A DNA stretch of 30,201 nt from AG41 sp965653495 (GTDB lineage Bacteria > Gemmatimonadota > Gemmatimonadetes > Gemmatimonadales > GWC2-71-9): assembly GCA_965653495.1 (NCBI GenBank), contig CBFHAJ010000025.1, forward strand, positions 1-30,201, in the 5' to 3' direction. The position numbers and the translations under genes were made by a program. The notes beneath the pieces are model-generated. The model was not told the DNA's origin. It did no database searches and was given only the letters and a program-made list of their open reading frames with translations. This document shows, one piece after another, positions 14,349 to 22,436 of this stretch. How positions within the stretch are numbered: position 1 is the stretch's first letter; every line of letters begins with the position of its first letter.

Positions 14349-15446
14349 TTACTGAAACCGGCTCACGCTGAGCCCGTCGAGCTCGACGTCCGTCTCCCCC
14401 TTCGTCATCAGGTCCGCGATGATCTCCCCGGTCAGCGCCGCGAGCAGAATCCCGTTGCGGCCATGGCCCGTGGCGTACCTCAGGCGTTCCACGTCGGGGT
14501 CCCGTCCCAAGACCGGCCGGCCGTCCGGCGTCGCAGGCCGGAGGCCGGCCCATACGCGCCGGACGGCTTGAGTGAGCAGCGCAGGGAGCAGGCGGACGCC
14601 ACCGCGGAAGATCTGCGCCAGCCCTTCGTTCGTGACGTGCGCGTCGTAGCCGGCGCGCTCCATCGTGCTGCCGAGCAGTGCGTCGTTGCCCCGCGCCAGT
14701 ACGTAGCCGTGATCGTGATACAGGATGGTCGGGGGGCAGCCGTCGGGCCAGGCGGTGGCGGCCATCTGGCCGCGCAGCGGCTCGACGGGCAGCGCGCGTG
14801 GCAGGCCGCCCACCTGCGGCGACCACACGCCCGCGGCGAGCACCGCGTGGTGGACGGAGGTGGCGCCTCGCGCGGTGGCCACTGCAGTGACCCGCCCCTG
14901 CGTCACCGTGAGCGACTCCACTTTCTCCGGTACGAGAGTGGCTCCGACACGGCGGGCGTCGGCCAGGCAGGCGCGGGCGAGGGCGAGCGGGTCGAGCGCG
15001 CCGTCTTCGGGAGCGAACAGCGCCCCCACACATTCGGGGGCGGCCCCGGGCCAGCGCTCGCGCACTTCGTCGGTCTCGAGCCAGTCGCACCGCAGCCCTG
15101 CCTGGCGCTGGCGGGCCACGTCGTCCTTGAGGCGAGTGGCGGCGGCCTCATCGAAGGCCACGGCGGCTATCCCGGAGCGCCAGAAGCCGATGTCGATACC
15201 GGTGGTTTCCCGCAGGGCGGGGGCCAGCGGCTCGTACAGATCGCGCGCCCGCACCGACAGGGCGACCACCGCTTCGTCCGCGGGCTCGATCTGCGGCGCG
15301 AGCAGCCCGGCCGAGGCCGGCGACGCCGCGGCCGGATCCGGTCCGGGCTCGAAGATGGCGACTTCGAGCCCGCGCAGCGCCGCCGCCCGGGCACACGCGG
15401 CCCCGATGGCCCCGCCGCCCACGATCGCCACGTCCACGGTCTTCAC
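14349..15446 (-). CDS. thiO: Glycine oxidase ThiO-like FAD-dependent oxidoreductase
   Basis: The 365-residue protein is a DAO-family flavoenzyme. ThiO oxidises glycine to the imine used to build the thiazole of thiamine. Evidence: the N-terminal FAD motif VAIVGGGAIGAACA, the ASPASAGLLAPQIEP segment after it (flavin contact typical of ThiO), VEPLRGQM in the middle, and the C-terminal RVWAGLRPATPDGRPVLG with TGHGRNGILLA, both diagnostic of the glycine oxidase group. The start is GTG at 15446, directly before the FAD fold. No other thi genes are in the window, so a different amino acid substrate (sarcosine or D-amino acid) cannot be excluded. Confidence 0.85.
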   Translation of the reverse strand: MKTVDVAIVGGGAIGAACARAAALRGLEVAIFEPGPDPAAASPASAGLLAPQIEPADEAVVALSVRARDLYEPLAPALRETTGIDIGFWRSGIAAVAFDEAAATRLKDDVARQRQAGLRCDWLETDEVRERWPGAAPECVGALFAPEDGALDPLALARACLADARRVGATLVPEKVESLTVTQGRVTAVATARGATSVHHAVLAAGVWSPQVGGLPRALPVEPLRGQMAATAWPDGCPPTILYHDHGYVLARGNDALLGSTMERAGYDAHVTNEGLAQIFRGGVRLLPALLTQAVRRVWAGLRPATPDGRPVLGRDPDVERLRYATGHGRNGILLAALTGEIIADLMTKGETDVELDGLSVSRFQ

Positions 15447-15511
15447 GTGCTGGCGGCCTCTTGAAACCGGCTGCTAGATTCCGTCGTACAGCCCCCGCGT
15501 CGGGGCTTCAC

Positions 15512-15517
15512 GGAGGT
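15512..15517 (+). promoter_or_regulatory. Strong Shine-Dalgarno for the 72-residue membrane protein
   Basis: GGAGGT lies seven bases before the ATG at 15525, one of the best SDs in the window. A 6-bp stem (AGCCCC 15490-15495 with GGGGCT 15502-15507) lies just upstream and could influence it. Confidence 0.7.
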
Positions 15518-15524
15518 AGACCCC

Positions 15525-15743
15525 ATGCTTCGCAGCATCCTCGGATTCGCCATCTTCGCCGTGCTGGCGTGGATCGGTCTCAAGATCGTGTTCAGCGTCC
15601 TGGGCGGCCTCATCGGGCTCGCTATGACGGTGCTGTGGCTCGCCGGCCTCGGCTTCCTGTTCTACCTCGCCCTCCGGGTCGTCAGCCCGAGCACCGCGGA
15701 CAAGATCCGCGAGATGATCAAGGGCCGCCCGGCGGACGCCTAG
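15525..15743 (+). CDS. Small two-helix membrane protein
   Basis: The 72-residue protein consists of two hydrophobic helices (about residues 5-25 and 29-52) and a short basic tail (STADKIREMIKGRP). A strong GGAGGT SD supports it as a real gene, probably well translated. It is divergent from the thiO-like gene and convergent with the deoxyhypusine-synthase-like gene, so it stands alone. The two stop codons overlap in the tetramer CTAG (15740-15743). No named family is recognised. Small proteins of this shape often turn out to be envelope stress or membrane-organising factors, but nothing here shows that. Confidence 0.8.
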   Translation: MLRSILGFAIFAVLAWIGLKIVFSVLGGLIGLAMTVLWLAGLGFLFYLALRVVSPSTADKIREMIKGRPADA

Positions 15744-16702
15744 CTCGCGCGCCGTTCCAGTTCCTGAACCACCGCCCACACGAGCAGCGGAATCAGCAGC
15801 TCGTGGTGGCCGGTGAGTTGGATCCCGCGCCCGCCCGCTAACGTCGGCCGCTCGACCACGTTCATGCGCGGGCGGTAGTGGCGCTGCATGTCGCAGTCGC
15901 ACGCCGTGAACCCCGTCGGCTTTCCGCCACTCAAATTCCGCGCCACCGTGAGCGCCTTGAGGAACACCTCGGGCATCACCACCGCGCTGCCGAGGTTCAG
16001 CACCACGCCGCCATCGTGCAGCGCCGGCAGCGAGGCCGCGAGCCGCTTGAAATCGCGGTGCGTGGTGGCGCCCAGGGCGGCGCCGTCCGCGGTCGGATGC
16101 TGGTGGATGATGTCCGCGCCCACGGCCGCGTGCACGGTCACGGGCACGCCGCGCGCGGCGGCCGCGAGCAGGAGGGACGCTTCGGGCGCCGCGAGGCCGC
16201 TGCGCCGCTGCAGCGCGTCCGTGAGCGCCTGCCCCAGGCCGCTTCCGGCGCGCGCTCCCGCGGCGATCGCGGCGTTCATCTCCCGGCCCGTCTCCTCCAC
16301 CATGCCGAACGTCCCGTCGGCCAGACCGGCGGCGACATCCTCGCTGGTGCCGCCGTACGCGGCGAGCTCGAAATCGTGAATTGCCGCGCTGCCGTTGCAG
16401 GCGAGGTGGCTGATCACACCGCGCCGCACCAGCTCGGCGAGCAGCGGGCCCAGACCCACTTTGATGACGTGGCCGCCGAGCATCACGACCACCCCACGAC
16501 GCCCGGCGGCGCGGGCCACGAGACGCGCGATGTCGCGCGCGTCCTTGGCCGCCAGCACATCCGGCAACGAATCCCAGAACGCGGCGAATCCCCGGTCGTG
16601 GCCGGGCGGCTGCGCGAGGAGCGACGGGTCGACTTTGTTGGGGCGCTGCGCGATGGGGACGGTCTTGAGCCGGGAAAAGTCCGCTTCGCGGTACTCGGTC
16701 AT
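15740..16702 (-). CDS. Deoxyhypusine synthase-like protein
   Basis: The 320-residue product resembles the bacterial branch of the deoxyhypusine synthase family. Key stretches are VVVMLGGHVIKVGLGPLL (71-88), CNGSAAIHDFELAAYG (102-117), TSEDVAAGL (119-127), HAAVGADIIHQHP (191-203), and LNLGSAVVMPEVFLKAL (235-251). Lys249 is a candidate for the Lys that carries the aminobutyl intermediate in true DHS, but I cannot align it with certainty. Bacteria lack eIF5A, so members of this branch must act on another acceptor or carry out another reaction; homospermidine synthase is one known outcome. The ATG at 16702 overlaps the stop of the upstream fusion gene (ATGA), so the two are probably translated together. 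Confidence 0.65.
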   Translation of the reverse strand: MTEYREADFSRLKTVPIAQRPNKVDPSLLAQPPGHDRGFAAFWDSLPDVLAAKDARDIARLVARAAGRRGVVVMLGGHVIKVGLGPLLAELVRRGVISHLACNGSAAIHDFELAAYGGTSEDVAAGLADGTFGMVEETGREMNAAIAAGARAGSGLGQALTDALQRRSGLAAPEASLLLAAAARGVPVTVHAAVGADIIHQHPTADGAALGATTHRDFKRLAASLPALHDGGVVLNLGSAVVMPEVFLKALTVARNLSGGKPTGFTACDCDMQRHYRPRMNVVERPTLAGGRGIQLTGHHELLIPLLVWAVVQELERRAS

Positions 16703-18261
16703 GGGTGCTCCGGAGGGGAATCGATCTCCTTGAGCTTGAGCGTCACCTGACCGAACGAGAAGTTGGACTGCAGACCGATCATGACCCGCAGACTGTCGTC
16801 TGAAAGCCACATCCGCGCGTCGGCCTTTTCCGCGAAGATGCCGCCGCCGTTGGGAATGCGCGGTCGTACGACGATCGTGTTCCACTTCCGCCCCGCCGCG
16901 CCTATGCGCTCCCGCTTCAGGACTTCGACAATCACGGGGTTGCGCTCCGGCCGGAAGTAGCGGTTGAACTCGTAGCGCTTCCCGACCTCGAGCGGCACGG
17001 TGCGAATCCAGTACAAAAAGGCGGCGTCGTCGAGCGGGTCGGCCACCGTCGGCATCGTCGAGTCGCGGCTCACCTCGCGGTAGAACCCCGAATCGGGATA
17101 AATCTCGAACCGCCGCTCCCACGACTTGCCTTTTTCCACCGTCTGATTCAGGAACCGGCGTGAGTGGAAGTCGCGCCGTCCTACCCACGACTCCAGGTTC
17201 TGGTGAATGTGGTACCACAGCGCGCCGCCGTCGATCAGAAACACGAAGTGCATCGTCTCCACACCCCGGACGGTGTCGATGCCCGCGACCTGCATCGTCG
17301 CGGTGCCGACGCTGAACGGCCCGTAGCGGGCGCCGTACACCAATCGCTCGCCCAACGCGAACGGGACGGCCGCTGCCGTCGAGGGCGGGGCCGGAGGCGA
17401 TGACGTCACCGTGCCGGCGGCCGTGACGGCGGCGGAGGTGGAGGACGCGGCCGCGGAGTCGTGCCGCGTCGAGTCGCCGCGTGTCGTATCGGCCTGCGCC
17501 CGCAGGGCAGTCGCGATCGCCAGCAAGGTCACCGCCGTGCGCGCGGCGCGGAACAGCGGCCGGGCCCGCCACGCCTCGAGCAACTGGCGCCACGGCCGGA
17601 CGCGCGAGGGGCGCTGCACCAGATCGTAGCGCGTCGCGGCGGCGACGACCTCGATCCGGCGGGCATGACGCGCCAGCCGGGCCACGAGCTCCGCATTGGC
17701 GCACCAGCCGTCCGTGAGGAGGAGCGGCGTGGCTTCGCCCCGCAGCGCCTGACGCAGCACGATGAGTCGCAGGGCGAGGAATCCCGACATGGTGTCGCGC
17801 AGGCCGGGGAGCCGGAGCAGACGCGGTGCCCAACGGCGCGCCAGCCGGCGCGCGCGGGGCGCTCGCTCCTCGCCCCGCGCCTCGAGCTGCTCTGCGACCA
17901 CCAGGTCGGCCCCCGACTCGAGGTGCTTCACCATCTCCTCCATCCGCTCCGGCGATTGGGCGAAGTCGGCGTGCAGCGTGATCGCACAGTCACGTTTCGG
18001 GCGATCGGTACGTTGCAGCGCCAGCCGCAGCAGGGCCTCCAGGCTGCGGGCGTAGCCCCCGCGCTGCGTGTGGGTCACCACCGTCAACGGCAGCACCTTG
18101 GCGTAGGATGTGAGCACCTGAGGTGTGTCGTCGGTCGACGCATCGTCCAGCACGAGGAGCTGATACTCCCGCTGGAAGGCGGTGAACACCTGGCGGACTT
18201 TCCACAGCACCAAGCCCACCGTGCGGGCTTCATTGTGGACGGGGACGCACACGTAGATCAT
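16699..18261 (-). CDS. GT2 glycosyltransferase fused to DUF3108-like domain
   Basis: One frame of 520 residues contains two unrelated parts. Residues 1-215 form a GT2 (GT-A) glycosyltransferase: VCVPVHNEARTVG (4-16), VLDDASTDDT (37-46), the DxD-like HADFAQ (97-102) and GWCANAELVARL (185-196). Residues 236-256 (LFRAARTAVTLLAIATALRAQA) look like a signal peptide ending in a signal-peptidase site. A Ser/Thr/Ala/Pro linker (257-300) follows, then a DUF3108-like beta-rich domain (301-515) starting FALGERLVYGARYGPFSVGTA. If not cleaved, the protein would have a cytoplasmic transferase, one TM segment and a periplasmic domain. The ATG at 18261 matches the start of the GT fold. No stop or convincing internal start is visible at the junction, though a GTG near 17533 is possible. 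A sequencing error joining two genes is an alternative. Confidence 0.78.
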   Translation of the reverse strand: MIYVCVPVHNEARTVGLVLWKVRQVFTAFQREYQLLVLDDASTDDTPQVLTSYAKVLPLTVVTHTQRGGYARSLEALLRLALQRTDRPKRDCAITLHADFAQSPERMEEMVKHLESGADLVVAEQLEARGEERAPRARRLARRWAPRLLRLPGLRDTMSGFLALRLIVLRQALRGEATPLLLTDGWCANAELVARLARHARRIEVVAAATRYDLVQRPSRVRPWRQLLEAWRARPLFRAARTAVTLLAIATALRAQADTTRGDSTRHDSAAASSTSAAVTAAGTVTSSPPAPPSTAAAVPFALGERLVYGARYGPFSVGTATMQVAGIDTVRGVETMHFVFLIDGGALWYHIHQNLESWVGRRDFHSRRFLNQTVEKGKSWERRFEIYPDSGFYREVSRDSTMPTVADPLDDAAFLYWIRTVPLEVGKRYEFNRYFRPERNPVIVEVLKRERIGAAGRKWNTIVVRPRIPNGGGIFAEKADARMWLSDDSLRVMIGLQSNFSFGQVTLKLKEIDSPPEHP

Positions 18262-18272
18262 GGCCCTGCAAT

Positions 18273-19337
18273 CTAGACGAGCGACCGATACAGGGCCACG
18301 ACGCCGGCGGCCATGGCGGCTGCGGTGTAGCGCCCGGGCAGGGACGTCGCCGGCGCGTGTTCCAGGGCGCGCACCACGTTGCGCGCCAGGGCTTCCCCAT
18401 CGCCGCTGGGGGATAGCCACTCGGCGGGCACGATCTCCGGGAGCCCGCCGCCGCGGGTCGCGACCACGGGCTTGCCCAACGCGAGCGCGTGCAGCACCAC
18501 GCTGCCGAGTCCTTCTTCCTTCGACGACATCACGAACACATCGGCCTCCGCGATCAGGGCATCGGCTTCCGCGACCTGTCCCAACAGGTGCACGCGATCG
18601 CCGAGGCCCAGGCGCATCAGCGTCGCCTCGAGCGCGGCACGGAGCTCGCCCTCACCGGCGATGACCCAGTGGAGGTCGGGGCGGGTCGGGCGCGCAGCGT
18701 GCGCTGCCCGCAGCAGCGTGTCCTGGTCCTTGTGCCCGACGAGCGCGGCGACGTTGGCCGCGAGCGGCGTGCCGGCCGCGAGGCCGAGACGAGCCCGCAC
18801 GTTGTACGGCGTGGCGGCGTTGCGGCGAATCTCCTCGACGTCGACGCCGGACGGCACGACGGTGATGTCCCGGGCGGCGAGGCCGTCGGCCAGGAGGACC
18901 GCCCGCACCGCCTCTGAGATGGCGATGACGCGGTCGACCCGATGCCACACGCTGCGCGGACCGACATGGAAGTCCACCCGGCGTGTCGCGACCAGCGCCG
19001 GATCACCGGGGCCGCGGCCGGACAGGCGGCGGGTCCAGTACGCGAGTTGCAAGCCGTGAGTGTCGTGGGCGTGCAGGACATCGGGACGGAAGACCGAGGC
19101 TTCGAGATAGAGGCGCCACAGGGCGCGAGGATCGAGCGACGGGCCCCAGGGCACCTCGCGCACGCTCGTGCCGTGCGCGGCCACGCGCCGCGCCAGCGTG
19201 CTGGCACGCCGCGTCAGCAGGCGCTGCTCGAGGCCTCCCTCCCCTCCCGCCACGCGGGCGAGCTCGCGCGTCAGCAACCGCACCTGGTCCTGACCGCCGC
19301 GGTACTCCCGGCCCGAGTCGATGTGAAGGACGCGCAC
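18273..19337 (-). CDS. Family 4 glycosyltransferase
   Basis: The 354-residue protein has the GT-B fold of GT4 enzymes, which transfer sugars from nucleotide-sugar donors with retention of configuration. The N-terminal VLHIDSGREYRGGQDQV includes the Gly-rich acceptor loop; HAHDTHGLQLAY is typical of the N-domain; VVPSGVDVEEIRRN, WVIAGEGELR and VHLLGQVAEADALIAEADVFVMSS follow in the expected order. The donor-site EX7E motif is altered: EEGLGSVVLHALALG has His in place of the second Glu. The start is GTG at 19337, 10 bases after the sensor kinase stop, where the fold begins. It is 11 bases before the GT2 fusion gene, so both transferases probably act in one glycan or glycolipid pathway. Confidence 0.9.
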   Translation of the reverse strand: MRVLHIDSGREYRGGQDQVRLLTRELARVAGGEGGLEQRLLTRRASTLARRVAAHGTSVREVPWGPSLDPRALWRLYLEASVFRPDVLHAHDTHGLQLAYWTRRLSGRGPGDPALVATRRVDFHVGPRSVWHRVDRVIAISEAVRAVLLADGLAARDITVVPSGVDVEEIRRNAATPYNVRARLGLAAGTPLAANVAALVGHKDQDTLLRAAHAARPTRPDLHWVIAGEGELRAALEATLMRLGLGDRVHLLGQVAEADALIAEADVFVMSSKEEGLGSVVLHALALGKPVVATRGGGLPEIVPAEWLSPSGDGEALARNVVRALEHAPATSLPGRYTAAAMAAGVVALYRSLV

Positions 19338-19347
19338 CGCGCCCCGG

Positions 19348-21300
19348 TCAGGCGGGCTGCTTGGCGGCGTGGCCGAGCGCGGCGCGCAGCTCGGCGAGCG
19401 TAAACGGCTTGTGGAGGTACGGCCGGCCGAGCCCGTCGAGGAACTGCAGCGTGTCGCCCCGCACGGTGTCGCCGGTGGCGAAGATGATGCGCTCGGCCAC
19501 GCGCGGGTCCTGGCGCGCCAGCTTGACATACATGTCGCGCCCGGACAGGTGCGGCATCCGGAGATCACAGATGATGACGTCGAAGGCGCCCGCCAGGGCG
19601 CGCTCCAGCGCATACGTGCCGTCACTCGCCACCTCGACCGTATGGCCCCAGCTCTCGAGCGTGGCCCGCATGTAATGCAGGATATGCGGCTCGTCGTCGA
19701 CGACGAGGATGTGCAGCGGTCGCGAGTCGGGCAGCGCCGCCGGCGCCGCCTCCGGGCGAACGGCCGGCACGCCCACCGGCAGCTCGACCGTAAAGGTGGC
19801 CCCGCTACCCGGCCGGGATTCGAGGGTGATACGGCCGCCGTGCTCTTTCACAATCCCGTGGCAGATCGACAGCCCGAGGCCGGTTCCTTGCCCTTCGGGT
19901 TTGGTGGTGAAGAACGGCTCGAACACCCGGGCCGCCACGTCGTCGGGAATGCCCGGTCCCGAGTCGGTGACGCTCACGGCGATCCCGTCATCGACCTTGC
20001 TGGCGGCGATCCAGATCCGGCCCGACGGCGCGTCGCCCGCGATCGCCTGGCAGGCGTTGTTGATGAGGTTCACGAACACCTGCTTGATCTGGTTGGCGTT
20101 CACCTCGACCTCCGGGAGGCCGGGTGCCACCTCCAGCGTCGCCTCGACCTTGTGCGCCATCAGCTGGTTGCGCAGCAGCACGAGGGTGGACTCGAGCAGC
20201 GGCTTGATCGGTTGGCGGAGGCGCTCGCCTTCCTGGCTGCGCGCGAAGGAGAGCAGGTTCTTGACGATCGTCGCCGCCCGCTCGGCCTCCTGCCGGATCA
20301 CCTGCAGGGGCTCCTCCAGGGACGCCGGGATTTCCCCCGCCTCAGCGAGGAAGTCGCTGAACCCCACCACCGAGGCCAGCGGGTTGTTCAAGTCGTGTGC
20401 GACCCCGGCGATCAGTTGACCGATCGCCGACATTTTCTCAGACTGTATCAGCTGCTCCTGGAGCCGCCGCCGCTCCGTCTGGTCCTCGAACACGAGTACT
20501 GCGGAGCCGGGCTCGGCCATGGGAATGGCGGTGAGGAGCAGGACCCGTTCCCCGACCCGGATCTCGACCGAGGTTCCGGACGGCTCGGCGACCGCGCGGG
20601 CGACTGGGTCCGACCACGCCGGGGGCAGCAAGCCGATCCACGGCCGCCCCGGGATGGCGGTGACGGGGGTCTGGATCAGCTCGGCGAAGACCCGGTTGGC
20701 GCGGCGCACGGTGCCGTGGGCATCGACGATACAGATCGCCTGCGAGATTGCGTCGACGGTCTTCTCCCACTCGCGCTTGGCGGACGACAGCAGCTCTACC
20801 AGGCGGGCGTTTTCGAGGGCAATCGCGGCCTGCGCGAGCACCAGCGCGACGACCGTCAGCTCGGGCTTGCCGAAGGCGCCGGGTCGCTCGCTCGAGATGG
20901 AGACGGCGCCCATGGTGCGGCTGGCGGCGATGAGCGGCGCACCCAGCCAGGCGCCAGGTGCATCGGTTCCGAGCTTGGCGCCGCGCCGGCGCGCTTCCTC
21001 GCGAACGTCGCGCGGGAACACGAGCGGCCCGCGTCGCAAGGCGAGCTGCAGCAGGGGGTCGTCCGTGCGCGCCGGCACCGGTTGCGTGTCGTAGGTCACC
21101 GCCAGCCGGTTGCTTTCGGTATCAAGTAGGACGACCGAGAGCCGGTCCGGCTTGAGCGACTCGACGAGCGCCCGCGCCACGAGCTCGACGACGCTGGCGG
21201 GCCGGAACGCCCCCGCGAGCTCCTGCGCGAGCATCGTGAGGCGGGCCAGCAACTCGACGCCGGGCAGCGGGGTAGCAGCGCCAGAGGGAGGCTTGGGCAT
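19348..21300 (-). CDS. Hybrid sensor histidine kinase with C-terminal receiver
   Basis: This 650-residue protein has no transmembrane segment, so it should be cytosolic. Domain order: GAF (about 15-170), PAS (about 178-280), HisKA with the phosphorylated His302 in VAHDLNNPL, HATPase (about 390-510, with N-box LINNACQAI, DSGPGIP and GTGLGLSI), and a receiver (about 528-650) with DDE near 535-537, phospho-acceptor Asp579 in ICDLRMP and Lys631. The receiver has no output domain, so signal would go to a phosphotransfer partner or regulate the kinase itself. It heads a cluster with two glycosyltransferases and may control envelope glycan synthesis. The ATG at 21300 overlaps the start of the divergent gene. 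Confidence 0.94.
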   Translation of the reverse strand: MPKPPSGAATPLPGVELLARLTMLAQELAGAFRPASVVELVARALVESLKPDRLSVVLLDTESNRLAVTYDTQPVPARTDDPLLQLALRRGPLVFPRDVREEARRRGAKLGTDAPGAWLGAPLIAASRTMGAVSISSERPGAFGKPELTVVALVLAQAAIALENARLVELLSSAKREWEKTVDAISQAICIVDAHGTVRRANRVFAELIQTPVTAIPGRPWIGLLPPAWSDPVARAVAEPSGTSVEIRVGERVLLLTAIPMAEPGSAVLVFEDQTERRRLQEQLIQSEKMSAIGQLIAGVAHDLNNPLASVVGFSDFLAEAGEIPASLEEPLQVIRQEAERAATIVKNLLSFARSQEGERLRQPIKPLLESTLVLLRNQLMAHKVEATLEVAPGLPEVEVNANQIKQVFVNLINNACQAIAGDAPSGRIWIAASKVDDGIAVSVTDSGPGIPDDVAARVFEPFFTTKPEGQGTGLGLSICHGIVKEHGGRITLESRPGSGATFTVELPVGVPAVRPEAAPAALPDSRPLHILVVDDEPHILHYMRATLESWGHTVEVASDGTYALERALAGAFDVIICDLRMPHLSGRDMYVKLARQDPRVAERIIFATGDTVRGDTLQFLDGLGRPYLHKPFTLAELRAALGHAAKQPA

Positions 21301-22006
21301 GATCCTAGCCAACGTTCGTGGTCGCCTGCGCGTGCAGGATTTCCGCCTCGTCGCGCTGGCCCTGGCGCGCGGAGACGCCACCCAGCGCGCCGGCTACGAG
21401 CGCCGCATGCTCGAGCAAGGTCCCGATGGCCTGCTCGACGAGCCGGGCCTGCTCGAGGCGCTGCTGGCGCTGCGGACGCTCGCCCACCCCTCGCCTCCGC
21501 TGTTCGCGTACGTGGCAGTACGGCACACGCTGCGGGCGGCGGGCGTCGACGATCGCGAGCTGGCCGACTACCTGGCGGCGCTGCTGCTGGAGTTCGGCGA
21601 TCACGACCGGCACGCGCGCATCCGCTACGCCGACGACGAGACGTACCACTATCTGGTCGACATGCTGGAGGATCTCGCCGGGCTCGACGACACGGGGGAG
21701 CGGGGTCTGCTGCTGCGCGTGCATCTGGGCAATTACAGCCTCTGGTTCGCGGGTCTGTTTCCGGACTACATCGAGGCCCGGCGCACGCGCGGGGGCGGTC
21801 CCGACCTGCCGTACTACGATGAGCTGGGCCGGCAGGGGTATCGACTCGCCGCGGAGCATCGTCTCGCCGAGCGCTTCGGTGTCGCCAGCATCTACCGCAC
21901 GGCCTCCGAGCGGTTCCCGACGCTGCGGGTGGCGTTCAATCGGTTGAGCGATCGGGTGTTCTTTCCCAACGTCTCCACCCCGGAGAAGATACTCCGGAAT
22001 CTCTGA
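21299..22006 (+). CDS. Hypothetical protein, helical, unknown family
   Basis: The 235-residue product has no TM segment or signal peptide and is mainly helical, rich in Leu, Ala and Arg. Distinct stretches are YADDETYHYLVDMLEDLAG and the well-structured C-terminus (FGVASIYRTASERFPTLRV then RVFFPNVSTPEKILRNL), which looks conserved rather than random. I cannot name a family. I use ATG 21299; its frame is open well upstream but that region is the sensor kinase in antisense. The ATG overlaps the ATG of the divergent kinase in the palindrome CATG. A GTG at about 21332 is a possible later start. It converges on the SCP2-like gene with a 7-base gap. Confidence 0.72.
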   Translation: MILANVRGRLRVQDFRLVALALARGDATQRAGYERRMLEQGPDGLLDEPGLLEALLALRTLAHPSPPLFAYVAVRHTLRAAGVDDRELADYLAALLLEFGDHDRHARIRYADDETYHYLVDMLEDLAGLDDTGERGLLLRVHLGNYSLWFAGLFPDYIEARRTRGGGPDLPYYDELGRQGYRLAAEHRLAERFGVASIYRTASERFPTLRVAFNRLSDRVFFPNVSTPEKILRNL

Positions 22007-22013
22007 CCGCACC

Positions 22014-22436
22014 TCACTCGTCCAAAAACCTCGTCGCCACCGTCGTCGCACATTCCACGAGCTGCTCCGCCGATTTGACGAACCGCACCACGATCGGCAG
22101 AGAGCCCTTGAGCATGAGCTTGCGCTGCATGATGCCGGCGATCGGACCGAGCTCCTTGCGGATCACGCGCTTCCATTGCGCGTAGTCCGCCGTGATGACG
22201 AACGGCGCCTGGTCGGCGTCCGCCTGCGACACGGTCTTCGCCTCGCGGCACACGCCCCGATCCAGATCGAGCCAGATCCCGACCGGCTCGGCGATGTTGA
22301 TCTCCGGCTGACGGTTGACCACGAGCGCGACGGCGCCGAAGGTCCATTCGAGCGACGCGGCCTTGTACGCCGCGCTCGCGTTGATCGCCGCGCCGTACGC
22401 GTGCACCCACTCGGGGGACGGAAATGGGACGCTCAC
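22014..22436 (-). CDS. SCP2 sterol-binding-like domain protein
   Basis: The 140-residue protein fits a stand-alone SCP2-type domain, a lipid-binding fold found in bacterial proteins of varied function. Visible features: SLEWTFGAVALVVN near the start, the strand GIWLDLDRGVCREAK, FVITADYAQWKRVIRKELGPIAG in the centre, and MLKGSLPIVVRFVKSAEQLVEC, the hydrophobic C-terminal helix region typical of SCP2. The GTG at 22436 overlaps the amidotransferase TGA (GTGA). A longer frame upstream is only a shadow of that gene. The protein could bind a hydrophobic ligand; which one is not shown. It is the last gene of the six-gene operon. Confidence 0.72.
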   Translation of the reverse strand: MSVPFPSPEWVHAYGAAINASAAYKAASLEWTFGAVALVVNRQPEINIAEPVGIWLDLDRGVCREAKTVSQADADQAPFVITADYAQWKRVIRKELGPIAGIMQRKLMLKGSLPIVVRFVKSAEQLVECATTVATRFLDE

